A DNA stretch of 64,000 nt from Heliophilum fasciatum (GTDB lineage Bacteria; Bacillota; Desulfitobacteriia; Heliobacteriales; Heliobacteriaceae). The notes beneath the pieces are model-generated. The model saw only the letters and a list, made by a program, of their open reading frames with translations, ran no database searches and had not been told where the DNA came from. Location of the stretch: NCBI RefSeq assembly GCF_004341395.1, contig NZ_SLXT01000003.1, forward strand, positions 123,300 through 187,299, in the 5' to 3' direction. Made by a program: the position numbers and the translations under genes. Shown here piece after piece: positions 33,913 to 42,597 of the stretch; the stretch's first letter is position 1, and each line of letters begins with the position of its first letter.

Positions 33913-34797
33913 TTGCCCAAGATCACCATCGACAACCTTTCCTTTGCCTACCCTGACACCTCCACAGAGGCATTGAAAGAGATTCAACTGACGATCGAGC
34001 CCGGTGAATTTGTCGCCATCACCGGCGCTACCGGAGCCGGTAAAAGCACCTTGCTGCGCTGCATCAACGGCATTATCCCGCACTTTCAGCCGGGAACACT
34101 GCAAGGCGCGGTCTACCTGGAAACGTCCGCCGGTCGCTCGGCGGTGGGCCGCGTCAGCACCCCGCACCTCGCCCGCTACATCGGCAGTGTCTTCGACGAT
34201 CCGGAAGGGCAGATCGTTTCGCCCATCGTCGAAGAAGAAATCGCTTTCGCCTTAGAAAATACCGGTGTCGACCCGACCCAGATGGATGAGCGCATCCAGC
34301 ATGCTCTCGACGATTGCGGCATCGCCCATTTGCGCCAGCACCCTACGAACCGTCTTTCCGGTGGTCAAAAACAACGGGTCGCTATCGCCGCTGCTTTAGC
34401 CCTGGCCCCGTCCATTCTCATCCTTGATGAACCCACATCGGAACTTGACCCTGATGGTACGGAAGCGGTGCTGCATGTGCTTTCCGAACTGCACCGGCAA
34501 CGGGGAATCACGGTGATCATCGTCGAGCAAAAAATCAATTTGCTCGCCCCCCTTTGCGACCGGCTTGTCCTCATGGATCAAGGACGCATCGTTCTGGAAG
34601 GCCCGCCGCGGCAGGTCTTGCGCCAAGCCGATGTTTTTACGCAACTGGGCATTGAACTGCCCGTTCCGGCACGCTTGATGCACGCGCTGGTCAAGGAAGG
34701 CGCGTTGCCGCCGCTCGATTCTCCCGGTGCGCCGCCGGTCCCCTTGACCGTCGACGAAGCGTATACCCTCAGTCAAGCCTTACTTACTGGCTCCTGA
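33913..34797 (+). CDS. ecfA: ECF transporter ATPase, first copy
   Basis: A 294-residue ABC ATPase. Walker A GATGAGKST, signature LSGGQKQR and Walker B ILILDEPTSELD are intact. The Q-loop, normally VFQNP in this family, reads VFDDPEGQ, so aspartate replaces the usual glutamine. It forms a heterodimer with the second ATPase and drives uptake through the T subunit. It starts with TTG after GGGAGGTG. The C-terminal 60 residues resemble the family's regulatory tail. Confidence 0.92.
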   Translation: MPKITIDNLSFAYPDTSTEALKEIQLTIEPGEFVAITGATGAGKSTLLRCINGIIPHFQPGTLQGAVYLETSAGRSAVGRVSTPHLARYIGSVFDDPEGQIVSPIVEEEIAFALENTGVDPTQMDERIQHALDDCGIAHLRQHPTNRLSGGQKQRVAIAAALALAPSILILDEPTSELDPDGTEAVLHVLSELHRQRGITVIIVEQKINLLAPLCDRLVLMDQGRIVLEGPPRQVLRQADVFTQLGIELPVPARLMHALVKEGALPPLDSPGAPPVPLTVDEAYTLSQALLTGS

Positions 34798-34907
34798 TCA
34801 CCCTGAAAAATACAACAGTGAAGATCACGCTTTTGCTGATCCCTTTGCCGCCCTCTCTGCCGATTTCACCTGCGAAAAACTTCTAACCCCTGCAAGGAGG
34901 TCCTTTG

Positions 34908-35801
34908 ATGGACGTGTTCCCCGCCGGTCACCCGCTTCTGCAAGCCCAGCAACTCAAGCACACCTTCCGCACCGGACGGTGTGCTTTGCAATCGGTCAAC
35001 GTAACCATTCACGCTGGGGAAATGGTCGCCATTATCGGCCGCAACGGTGCCGGTAAAACGACCTTAACCAAACATTTTAACGGGCTCTTGAAGCCGACAG
35101 CAGGAACCGTCCTCGTGGGCGGACAAGATACACGCCGTGTTTCGGTCGCTCAACTGGCCCGCACCGTCAGTTATGTTTTTCAAAATCCCGATCATCAGAT
35201 CTTTCACGGACGCCTTTTTGACGAAGTCGCTTTTGGCCCACGTAACCTCGGCTTAAGCGGCAAGGAACTCGATCAACGGGTGGCGAGCGCCTTGGACGCC
35301 GTCAATCTGGCCGCCTACGTCGATCGCGACCCGGCGGAATTGAGCCGTGGCCAGCGCAAACGTGCCACCATCGCCTCCGTACTGGCCATGAAAACGCCCG
35401 TGCTCATTCTTGATGAACCGACAAGCGGCCAGGACTACCAAGAATCCCGCCAGATCATGGCGATCTTACAGCAACTGCACCAGCAAGGGCACACGATCTT
35501 GCTGATCACGCACGATATGGAGTTGGTCCAGGAACAGGCCCAGCGTGTCCTCGTCCTCGGTGACGGCCAACTGCTGCTCGATGGGTCGCCCGATGAGTTA
35601 TTCCGGCAAGCGTCGTTGCTCCAGATCGCCGGTCTGCGCCGCCCGCCGATCATCGATCTTCAGCACCGCCTGGAAGAACTCGGGCTGACAGCATCAGTAC
35701 CCACAGCGGAGTCCCTGGCCGCCGCGCTGGCTAGCCGCATCCAACAAGGCCCATCGGTCCACGTTGATCCAACGCCGGGGAGGAATGCCGCATGTCCCTA
35801 A
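34908..35801 (+). CDS. ecfA: ECF transporter ATPase, second copy
   Basis: A 297-residue ABC ATPase. Walker A is GRNGAGKTT, the Q-loop VFQNPDHQ is normal, the signature is LSRGQRKR (variant of LSGGQ), and Walker B is VLILDEPTSGQD. With the first copy it makes the asymmetric ATPase pair typical of ECF modules. The ATG at 34908 follows AAGGAGG. Its 3' end overlaps the T-subunit gene by ten bases. The 107-base spacer before it holds no gene or clear signal. Confidence 0.92.
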   Translation: MDVFPAGHPLLQAQQLKHTFRTGRCALQSVNVTIHAGEMVAIIGRNGAGKTTLTKHFNGLLKPTAGTVLVGGQDTRRVSVAQLARTVSYVFQNPDHQIFHGRLFDEVAFGPRNLGLSGKELDQRVASALDAVNLAAYVDRDPAELSRGQRKRATIASVLAMKTPVLILDEPTSGQDYQESRQIMAILQQLHQQGHTILLITHDMELVQEQAQRVLVLGDGQLLLDGSPDELFRQASLLQIAGLRRPPIIDLQHRLEELGLTASVPTAESLAAALASRIQQGPSVHVDPTPGRNAACP

Positions 35802-36550
35802 GCATTGAATACATCCCTGCCACCTCACCGGTGCACAAGCTGCATGCCCTGACCAAATTGGCCGGTGCGCTGACCGTGCTGACCTTGAGCATGCTCATGG
35901 GTACGCCGGTGCCGCTGGTCATCCTGCAACTGGCCTTACTGGGTATCGCCGCCGTCGCCAACGTCCATCAGGAACTGCTCGGTGCGATGAAAGGCTTGCT
36001 GAAAGTGGCCGTCGTACTCATTGTGCTGCAAGTGCTTTTTTATTCGGAAGGTACGGCACTGGTACCGCTTTTTGCCGGTCTTGCTATCACCGATCAGGGG
36101 ATTCTCTTTGGCGTGACCATGGCTTTACGCATGCTCGTCATCGTCAGCAGTTTCTTGCTTTTTTTGATGACGACGCCCACACGCAGCACCGTTCTTTCCC
36201 TCGTGGAATACTTGAAGGTTCCCTACGACTACGCTTTTTTGTTCATCACGGCGTTGCGCTTTATTCCCACCTTCATCGAAGAAGTTCATCTTATCCGGCA
36301 AGCTCAGGAAGCCCGTGCCCATGATTTTAGTGGCGGCGCTTTCTCCCGCGTTCGTTCCCTCTTCCCCCTGGCCCTGCCGCTGGTCAGCATCTCCCTTAAG
36401 CGGGCCGAACGCATGGCCATGGCCATGGAAACAAGAGGCTTCGGCTTACCGGGACGAACCCACTACCGACTGGAAGCACCGGAAGCGGGAGACTTTTTGA
36501 TGATGCTACTGATGGTTTTGGCCGTGGTCATCATTTCCTTGTTCCTATAA
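35792..36550 (+). CDS. ecfT: ECF transporter transmembrane (T) component
   Basis: A 252-residue membrane protein with about five to six helices. The two cytoplasmic coupling helices carry the Ala-Arg motifs expected (AQEARA and METRGF), which dock into the ATPases. It joins the S subunit to the ATPase pair. The gene overlaps ecfA and uses GGGGAGG within that gene. A terminator follows, so the operon is S-A-A-T. Confidence 0.93.
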   Translation: MSLSIEYIPATSPVHKLHALTKLAGALTVLTLSMLMGTPVPLVILQLALLGIAAVANVHQELLGAMKGLLKVAVVLIVLQVLFYSEGTALVPLFAGLAITDQGILFGVTMALRMLVIVSSFLLFLMTTPTRSTVLSLVEYLKVPYDYAFLFITALRFIPTFIEEVHLIRQAQEARAHDFSGGAFSRVRSLFPLALPLVSISLKRAERMAMAMETRGFGLPGRTHYRLEAPEAGDFLMMLLMVLAVVIISLFL

Positions 36551-36563
36551 ACCTAACGTAACA

Positions 36564-36614
36564 TAAAAAAGCCGTTCATCCCTCCGTCAGCGGAGTGCGA
36601 TGAACGGTTTTTTT
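36564..36614 (+). terminator. intrinsic terminator of the ECF operon
   Basis: CCGTTCATC pairs with GATGAACGG, enclosing a second hairpin CTCCG-TCAG-CGGAG, and seven T residues follow. Confidence 0.88.
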
Positions 36615-36691
36615 GCTGCTGCCGGGACGACCTACGCCAAGCTCCCTAAGCGACTGCGCACCTCCGGCAGTCCGGCATCGGTACGCATCAC

Positions 36692-38164
36692 TTACCCCTG
36701 CACCTGCGCCCGCAGCTCTTTTTTCAGGATTTTGCCGGTCGCATTTTTCGGCAAGGACGGCACGATCGTGATCTCCCGGGGCAGCTTATAGACGGCCAAG
36801 TTGGCTCGCAAGAACTCCATGAGATCTTTTTTCTTGAAGTGGTGGCCTTCGCGGAGAACGACAAAAGCGCCGACGGCTTCCCCGCGCGAGGCATCGGGAA
36901 TCCCGATGACGGCCGCTTCGGCAATGGCCGGGTACTGGTAAAGCAGTTCTTCTACTTCCCGCGGGTACACATTCAAACCGCCGACGATGATCAGATCTTT
37001 GATGCGATCGACGATATAGTAATAACCCTCGGCATCAGCGTAGGCCATATCACCGGTGTGCAGCCAGCCGCCCTGCAGCGCTTTGGCCGTTTCTTCCGGC
37101 AGATGATAATAGCCGCTCATCACGTTGGGACCACGGGTGATCAACTCACCGACTTCGCCCGGCGGCAGATCGTTGCCTTGTCCATCGACGATGCGCACTT
37201 CTACGCCCTGCAGCGCCGTGCCGATAGAGCCGGGCTTGCCCTTGCCGATCGGATTCATCGTCACCACCGGCGATGCCTCCGATAAACCGTACCCCTCGAT
37301 CAGCGTTCCGCCGGCTTTTTGCTGGAACTGGTGATAAATCTCCACCGGCAGTGACGCCCCGCCGGAAACAAAGACACGCATCCCGGCAAAATCCTCCGGC
37401 GTACCAAGCGAAGTAAAATAGCCGAACATGGCCGGCACACAAAAAGCCACCGTCACGCCAGCCGAACGGAGCGTGGCCATCGCTTCTTTGGGATGAAAAG
37501 CTTCCATGATCGTGATCGTGGCGCCATTGAGCAGCGGTGTCAGCACGGCACAAGTCCAGGAAAAGCTGTGGAACATGGGCAACACACAAAGCACGTTGTC
37601 CTTAGCCTCCACCGCTCCCAGGTGGGTCACCGCCTGCGCATTGCTGAGCAGATTGGCGTGCGACAACACAGCCCCTTTTGGTCGCCCTGTTGTTCCCGAA
37701 GTATATAGAATCACGCAGGGGTTCGACGGTTCCACCGCCACCGCCGGCGCATCGGCGATCTCGGGATCAGCCATTTCCCCGGCAAGCTCCGGCAAGACCA
37801 GTTGCGTAACCACTTGCAGCTCATTGTACGAAGCCAGTTCATTCAAGTCGAGCGGGCGCATCGTGACGACGTGCTTCATTTCTGCATCCTGTACGATATA
37901 AGTGATTTCCCGCGCCGTAAATTGAATATTCAAGGGCACCACAACAGCACCGAGACTGACAATGGCCAAATAGCTAAGTACAAACTCCGGCGAGTTCTTG
38001 TAAAAAAGCCCGACATTATCGCCCGGACGGATGCCCCGATGATAAAAATAATTGCGATACCGGATCAGCAGCGCTTGCATCTGCCCGTAGGTGATCCGCT
38101 GTTCCTTGCATTGCAGCGCCACCGCTTCCGTCGCCCCGCGATAGGCTAAATCATGAATGACCAA
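36692..38164 (-). CDS. acyl-CoA synthetase (AMP-forming ligase)
   Basis: About 490 residues of the ANL superfamily. The AMP-binding loop is ILYTSGTTGRPKG, followed by GYGLSEASP, HTGDMAYADAEGYYYIVDR and the catalytic lysine near the end in KNATGKILKKE. It should activate a carboxylic acid, probably a fatty acid, through an acyl-adenylate to acyl-CoA. The frame opens at an ATG at 38215, whose G-rich site is too close. TTG at 38164 has GGAGG ten bases upstream and gives the usual family N-terminus, so it is preferred, with moderate certainty. It has no close partner gene. Confidence 0.9.
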   Translation of the reverse strand: MVIHDLAYRGATEAVALQCKEQRITYGQMQALLIRYRNYFYHRGIRPGDNVGLFYKNSPEFVLSYLAIVSLGAVVVPLNIQFTAREITYIVQDAEMKHVVTMRPLDLNELASYNELQVVTQLVLPELAGEMADPEIADAPAVAVEPSNPCVILYTSGTTGRPKGAVLSHANLLSNAQAVTHLGAVEAKDNVLCVLPMFHSFSWTCAVLTPLLNGATITIMEAFHPKEAMATLRSAGVTVAFCVPAMFGYFTSLGTPEDFAGMRVFVSGGASLPVEIYHQFQQKAGGTLIEGYGLSEASPVVTMNPIGKGKPGSIGTALQGVEVRIVDGQGNDLPPGEVGELITRGPNVMSGYYHLPEETAKALQGGWLHTGDMAYADAEGYYYIVDRIKDLIIVGGLNVYPREVEELLYQYPAIAEAAVIGIPDASRGEAVGAFVVLREGHHFKKKDLMEFLRANLAVYKLPREITIVPSLPKNATGKILKKELRAQVQG

Positions 38165-38337
38165 GCTTCTTGCGCCTCCTCTAAACTCGAACTTCTTCCT
38201 ACCGTCTAAACTCATTCTCCCTGCTACAGCAGCGCATGATCGACTCTATATTCTTCGATATTCCTTCCGGCAACCCTGCTCTCCAGGAAAATTAATCATT
38301 CCACAGTGTAAGCCGACCATCATCACTTTTTTTGAAC

Positions 38338-38417
38338 AACCATCGGGCCGCTCAACCATCGAGCCGAAGAACCATCGAGTCGATCAACCATCGGGCCGCT
38401 CAACCATCGAGCCAAAA
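38338..38417 (+). repeat. five tandem copies of a 16-bp repeat
   Basis: Five consecutive 16-base units beginning AACCATCG; units 1 and 4 are identical (AACCATCGGGCCGCTC) and the others differ at a few positions in the second half. They lie in the divergent promoter region between the acyl-CoA ligase gene and the DUF2087 regulator. Apart from this repeat and the promoter at 38456, the 308-base region holds nothing I recognise. Confidence 0.85.
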
Positions 38418-38455
38418 GCAGGCAGCGACGGCAACAATCACCCGGTCAGGATGTC

Positions 38456-38484
38456 TTGTAAAATTACAAACATAACTTTATAAT
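38456..38484 (+). promoter_or_regulatory. promoter with operator-like palindrome for the DUF2087 regulator
   Basis: TTGTAA and a perfect TATAAT are separated by 17 bases. The -35 is the left arm of the inverted repeat TTGTAA-AA-TTACAA, and just downstream of the -10 lies CTATA-T-TATAG. The placement suits repressor binding, possibly by the product of the gene itself. Confidence 0.75.
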
Positions 38485-38523
38485 GTCTATATTATAGATA
38501 GATGTAATAAGGAGTTGTTTGAT

Positions 38524-39288
38524 TTGGGCAACCTGCCGGAACAGTTTTGGCAAGCTTCCCTCGCGGAACTCAAGCAAGGCTTTTGTCATGATCGCACCAG
38601 CGATACTTTTCTCTGCCTCCTTTGCGGCCACCGCATTGCTGACGGCGTCATCTATCGCCATGGCGATCAACTCTACGAAGCCAAAAAGTACATGGCGATC
38701 CACATCGCCGAAAGCCACGGTTCCCCTTTTCACAGCTTGCTTCAGCTTGATAAAAAACTAATCGGGCTGACCGAGCATCAAAAATCGCTCTTGGAACTCT
38801 TTTACGCCGGCCACAGCGACAGCGACGTCGCCCAGGCCTTGCAGGCCGGTAGCACCTCCACCATCCGCAACCACCGTTTTTCCTTGCGGGAAAAACAGAA
38901 ACAAGCCAAGATCTTTCTCGCGATCATGGAACTCCTGGCGGAACAACCACCGAAAAAGCCAAGCTTCATCGACCTTCCTCCCAGCCATCAGCCGCCCGAC
39001 AGACGCTTTGCTATCACGGAACAGGAAAACGCCAAGATCCTGGCGACTTATTTCCAGGCCGGCGCCGACGGCCCGCTCGATCATTTCCCCCAAAAAGAAA
39101 AAAAGCGTGTCGCCATCATCCGGCAACTCGCCACCCATTTTGCTCCGCAACAAACCTATACAGAAAAAGAAGTCAACGACATCCTCAAGCCGCTTTATCA
39201 CGATTACGTACTGCTCCGGCGCTACCTGATCGAATACGGCTTTTTGGACCGCACCGCCGATGGTAGCGCCTACTGGCGTAAATCTTAA
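38524..39288 (+). CDS. DUF2087-domain transcriptional regulator
   Basis: A 254-residue protein. The N-terminus has a possible zinc-binding group, CLLCGHRIADG with later histidines. The middle (about 85-130) has a LuxR-like helix-turn-helix, LTEHQKSLLELFYAGHSDSD with STIRNHRFSLREK. The C-terminal DUF2087 domain carries the family pattern FPQKEKKRVAIIRQL and LYHDYVLLRRYLIEYG. It is likely a DNA-binding regulator of unknown targets. GGAG lies nine bases before the TTG at 38524; an earlier TTG touches that site and is unlikely. It is followed by a GIY-YIG gene with a 32-base gap. Confidence 0.85.
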   Translation: MGNLPEQFWQASLAELKQGFCHDRTSDTFLCLLCGHRIADGVIYRHGDQLYEAKKYMAIHIAESHGSPFHSLLQLDKKLIGLTEHQKSLLELFYAGHSDSDVAQALQAGSTSTIRNHRFSLREKQKQAKIFLAIMELLAEQPPKKPSFIDLPPSHQPPDRRFAITEQENAKILATYFQAGADGPLDHFPQKEKKRVAIIRQLATHFAPQQTYTEKEVNDILKPLYHDYVLLRRYLIEYGFLDRTADGSAYWRKS

Positions 39289-39320
39289 CAGAGCAACGAC
39301 CGCGAAAGGAGACCGTTCTA

Positions 39321-39677
39321 ATGAACCGACGTAAAGAACTGAAGCGCCTCTATAAAGAAACGCCCCGGCCGATGGGCGTTTACCAGATCAAAAACGGCGT
39401 CACCGGCAAAATCTTGGTGGGCAGTTCCACAAACCTGCCCGGCAAATTCAACAGCCACCGCTTTCAGTTGCAAATGCAATGCCACCGCGATCGTGACCTG
39501 CAACAAGACTGGAACCGTTACGGTCAGGAGGCTTTTTCCTTTGACATTCTGGAACAGCTTAAAGCGGAAGAAATCCCCCAAGAGGAGTGGCGCGATGCCC
39601 TCGACGCCATGGAAGCCAAGTGGCTGACGGCTTTAGCGCCCTACGGTGAACAGGGCTACAACCGGCCCCCAAAATAA
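39321..39677 (+). CDS. GIY-YIG-like small protein
   Basis: A 118-residue protein with a GIY-YIG-type start: GVYQIKN, then GKILVGSSTNLPGKFNSHRF and a later conserved glutamate-containing helix with EAKWL. GIY-YIG domains are usually nucleases, but here the second motif is ILVGSS rather than YIG, so catalysis is uncertain. GAAAGGAG precedes the ATG. It follows the DUF2087 regulator closely and is probably in the same operon. Confidence 0.78.
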   Translation: MNRRKELKRLYKETPRPMGVYQIKNGVTGKILVGSSTNLPGKFNSHRFQLQMQCHRDRDLQQDWNRYGQEAFSFDILEQLKAEEIPQEEWRDALDAMEAKWLTALAPYGEQGYNRPPK

Positions 39678-39681
39678 GCAC

Positions 39682-40638
39682 TTAATTAACGACGTTGACC
39701 GGCTTACCGGCCAGGAATCCGGCGATGATGTCGGCCATCATCCCAATCAAGCGCTGCCGCGACTCGAGCGTCTTCCACCCAATATGGGGCGTAAGAATCA
39801 CGTTGTCCATGGCGAACAAAGGGTTGTCCGGCGACGGCGGTTCCGGGTTCTGCACATCCAAAGCGGCACCGGCAATCGTGCCCTCTTGGAGCGCTTTGAT
39901 CAGATCATCTTCTTTGACGATGGGCCCTCGCGCCGTATTGATCAGCACGGCCGTGGGCTTCATCCATTTTAAACGTTCCTCATTGATCAAGTGTTTGGTA
40001 TCGGGCGTCAGCGGGCAATGAATCGTCACCACATCACTTTGACCCAGCAGTTCACCCAACGATACCTGCCGAACGTGGGGCATCTCCCACGTTTGCGGCG
40101 TCCGGTTATAGGTGAGAACATCCATCCCTAGGGCCAAGGCGATCTTGATCACTTGCCGCCCGATGGTCCCACTGCCGATCACGCCCAACATCTTACCCAG
40201 GCTCTCTCGGTGCGGCACTTGCAAATGCTCTGTAAAATTGCGGTAATCCTTCCGTTCAATCATGCGCTGCTGCTTGGGCAGCGACGACATGAGGCTGAGC
40301 ATGAGCGTAATCGTCAACTGGGCCACCGCTTCGGTGCTGTAGCCGGGAACATTGCAGACGGTGATGCCTTTTTCCCGGGCCGCTTTGATATCAATATTGT
40401 TATACCCGGTGCCGGCTTCGACGATCAGCTTTACTGAAGGCGGGAACTTTTCAATCAAGTCCCGCCCGACCGGCAGCTCTTTTGTGATCACAATCTGCTG
40501 ATCCGCAACCCGTTCGATGATTTCCTCGGCACGACTGTCGCTGTAGCTGGTGACCTTGGCCAGTTTCATCAGCGGTGCGAAATCAAGTTGTTGATCAAAA
40601 TCTAGCTTGGCCAAGTTGAGAAATACCGCGTTTTGCAT
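39682..40638 (-). CDS. D-2-hydroxyacid dehydrogenase (NAD-dependent)
   Basis: A 318-residue dehydrogenase. The nucleotide-binding motif is GVIGSGTIGRQV with the acidic/basic switch at YNRTP. The catalytic set is arginine in NTARGPIV, glutamate in DVQNPEPP and histidine in LTPHIGW. It should reduce a 2-oxoacid to a D-hydroxyacid or the reverse; glycerate, lactate or related substrates are all possible. GGGAGGAAG precedes the ATG. Confidence 0.92.
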   Translation of the reverse strand: MQNAVFLNLAKLDFDQQLDFAPLMKLAKVTSYSDSRAEEIIERVADQQIVITKELPVGRDLIEKFPPSVKLIVEAGTGYNNIDIKAAREKGITVCNVPGYSTEAVAQLTITLMLSLMSSLPKQQRMIERKDYRNFTEHLQVPHRESLGKMLGVIGSGTIGRQVIKIALALGMDVLTYNRTPQTWEMPHVRQVSLGELLGQSDVVTIHCPLTPDTKHLINEERLKWMKPTAVLINTARGPIVKEDDLIKALQEGTIAGAALDVQNPEPPSPDNPLFAMDNVILTPHIGWKTLESRQRLIGMMADIIAGFLAGKPVNVVN

Positions 40639-40775
40639 AGAACTTCCTCCCGTTGCTTCTTAGTACAGATATTCTGCCCAACATCATGCCGAGAATGCGC
40701 CAAGGAGACGCCTTCTCTTGCTTCACGGCTTATACAAAACCCGTGGTTTTAATAAAAAATTTACCCGGACCGATG

Positions 40776-40858
40776 TTTGCCCTTGATAGAATTCAAGGGC
40801 AAAGGTAGAATTGTAATCAGATATGTGATTTCAGATGTCTATAATCACATATCTGATT
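40776..40858 (+). promoter_or_regulatory. promoter flanked by two perfect inverted repeats
   Basis: TTGATA (40783-40788) and TAGAAT (40806-40811) are spaced by 17 bases. The first inverted repeat, TTTGCCCTTGA-6-TCAAGGGCAAA (40776-40803, 11-bp arms), covers the -35. The second, AATCAGATATGTGATT with a 12-base loop and its perfect complement (40815-40858, 16-bp arms), begins about at the transcription start. Both look like operators or a leader hairpin for the gene at 40893. The stretch 40639-40775 holds nothing I recognise. Confidence 0.75.
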
Positions 40859-40892
40859 CAGGGCATCAAAAAAGATTTAAGGAGGATTTTTC

Positions 40893-41312
40893 ATGAAAGA
40901 CAATGGCATGAGTGATTTTAGGGATTTTATCGATTCCTACCCGAAGTACTCCAAGTACACTAACAACGTGATAGCAGAAAAGATCTTTGAATTACTTTCT
41001 GATCTTGAAAACGTTAACAAGATGATCTTAACGAGCCAAGCAGATAAACCCGCCCTTTCGGCATGTATTCAGCAGATTGAAGAACTGTTTGGTGAACAAA
41101 ATACATTTGATTTAACTGATGATTTTACCAAACAAGCATTAGGAACAATGGTTAAAGTCGTTCTACAACCATTCGGTTATGACGCCATAAAGCAAAAAGA
41201 TATGCCAAAAGGCTTGTCAAAATACGTGCGGTCGGCATCAGTCTACTCTAAAAATAGTTTACCTAAATTAAAACTAGTCACGAAGCTTTCCGTAGAAAAA
41301 GTCTTGGATTAG
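40893..41312 (+). CDS. 139-residue protein of unknown function
   Basis: A soluble, largely helical protein (MKDNGMSDFRDFIDSY...) with no motif I recognise. It is charged, has one cysteine, and ends in a lysine-rich helix. AAGGAGG lies eight bases before the ATG. It has its own promoter with two perfect inverted repeats and its own terminator, and it converges with the Wadjet operon. Base composition is AT-richer than the housekeeping genes. A regulatory or defence-associated role is conceivable but not shown. Confidence 0.8.
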   Translation: MKDNGMSDFRDFIDSYPKYSKYTNNVIAEKIFELLSDLENVNKMILTSQADKPALSACIQQIEELFGEQNTFDLTDDFTKQALGTMVKVVLQPFGYDAIKQKDMPKGLSKYVRSASVYSKNSLPKLKLVTKLSVEKVLD

Positions 41313-41318
41313 TTTTAT

Positions 41319-41356
41319 GGCCCTTTTGCTTTAATGCAGAAGGGTCTTTCTATTTT
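41319..41356 (+). terminator. intrinsic terminator
   Basis: CCCTTTTGC-TTTAAT-GCAGAAGGG with one G-U pair, followed by a T-rich stretch. It ends the transcript of the unknown gene at 40893-41312. Confidence 0.75.
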
Positions 41357-41409
41357 CATATATTTTTATAATTAGACGATTTTACACATCACTATCCTGA
41401 TTTATTGCC

Positions 41410-42591
41410 TCAATCCAATATCATTTGTATCGCCTTTTGCACCTGACCAAAAGCAATTCGTTCTTGTTCTAACCGAACACCCTTGCCCCATATATTATCT
41501 TGAAGTTGGCAAAACACCATTTGCTCTTCTGCCGTCAGTCGAGTTAACCGCCCTATGAAAGGTTTCGATTCTATACTCCATAATTCTTGATGTGCTAATA
41601 GAACGTTTTCATTCATCAACATTGATTTTGTTTGCGGCAGAAAACTGCGAACTTGATCAAGCATGGCTAACCCGTGAGTATCGATGTCACCCCAGTAATA
41701 TATCCTTCTTGTACGTAGCCATGGTACGGACTTCAATAAATCAATTCCATAACCCAGGCCAAAGATAACCACACTATCTTTAACCTCCGGAAAGCACAGT
41801 CCATTTATCTCATTTTCCGTAATGAATATTCTGGATGAAGGTAGATCAAACTGTGCCAATTGTTCTACAGGAACAGCTATGTCTGAAATACCATGCAAAT
41901 ACTGTTCAGGATCTAAAAAGCGCAGTCTAATCTGCTTTGGTTTTTCTTTTAGCCCATAACGCTTTTCAAAAGATCCAGCCGTCTTTACGATTGCATCCTC
42001 CGGTAAGATGATATCGAGTAATTCCTGCAAAAGATTTTTTCGCTTTTCAATAAATTTGGTATCAATCCCACAAATATCTACTTGCCTTAAATACAAACCA
42101 CCCGATGGATGCTCTGAAAACCATTTCAACACTGCTAGAATACCGTCCCACTGCTCACCAGCAGTAAGAACTTTGTGCGGATATTTTTCAATCCACTCAT
42201 GCAAAACAGGCCATTTAGCCAAGATTTCTTTTGCAAGGTGTCTAAATCTTGCCGCTTCGTTTTGCTTCTTCAATAAATACAAAGCATCGTCTACAGTCGG
42301 GATTATTGCATGTGTCGGTAATTGATTTCGCCCCAGCAGTCGATGATTGAATTCTTTTTCTTCCAGTTCATAGCCTAGGCTATTAATCTTCTTGCTTTTT
42401 TCCTTAAGCAGTTCTATCCATTGAGAAACTTCCACAAAACGCTCGTTCAAATCTGAATTTTGTGGTCTTTTCAGAGGAATGCGTATGGGAAATAATCCGT
42501 CATCCTTCAGCAGATATCGTAGAATACGGCCTGATGCCCATTTCCGAGCGACCTCATCTTTTATCCACTTCGGATCTGACCAGTGGGACAA
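41410..42591 (-). CDS. jetD: Wadjet system nuclease subunit JetD
   Basis: A 393-residue protein with DUF3322 in the first half and the DUF2220 Toprim-like domain in the second. The acidic core is YYWGDIDTHGLAMLDQ, followed by RLTAEEQ near the end. In Wadjet systems this subunit cuts plasmid DNA after the SMC-like complex has extruded it. It is the last gene of jetABCD. The TTG start has GGGAGG nine bases upstream, within the end of jetC. Confidence 0.93.
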   Translation of the reverse strand: MSHWSDPKWIKDEVARKWASGRILRYLLKDDGLFPIRIPLKRPQNSDLNERFVEVSQWIELLKEKSKKINSLGYELEEKEFNHRLLGRNQLPTHAIIPTVDDALYLLKKQNEAARFRHLAKEILAKWPVLHEWIEKYPHKVLTAGEQWDGILAVLKWFSEHPSGGLYLRQVDICGIDTKFIEKRKNLLQELLDIILPEDAIVKTAGSFEKRYGLKEKPKQIRLRFLDPEQYLHGISDIAVPVEQLAQFDLPSSRIFITENEINGLCFPEVKDSVVIFGLGYGIDLLKSVPWLRTRRIYYWGDIDTHGLAMLDQVRSFLPQTKSMLMNENVLLAHQELWSIESKPFIGRLTRLTAEEQMVFCQLQDNIWGKGVRLEQERIAFGQVQKAIQMILD

Positions 42592-42597
42592 ATTAAA

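Noticed and set aside
38338..38417. CRISPR array
   Set aside because: The units are 16 bp and directly abut with no spacers, and there are no cas genes.
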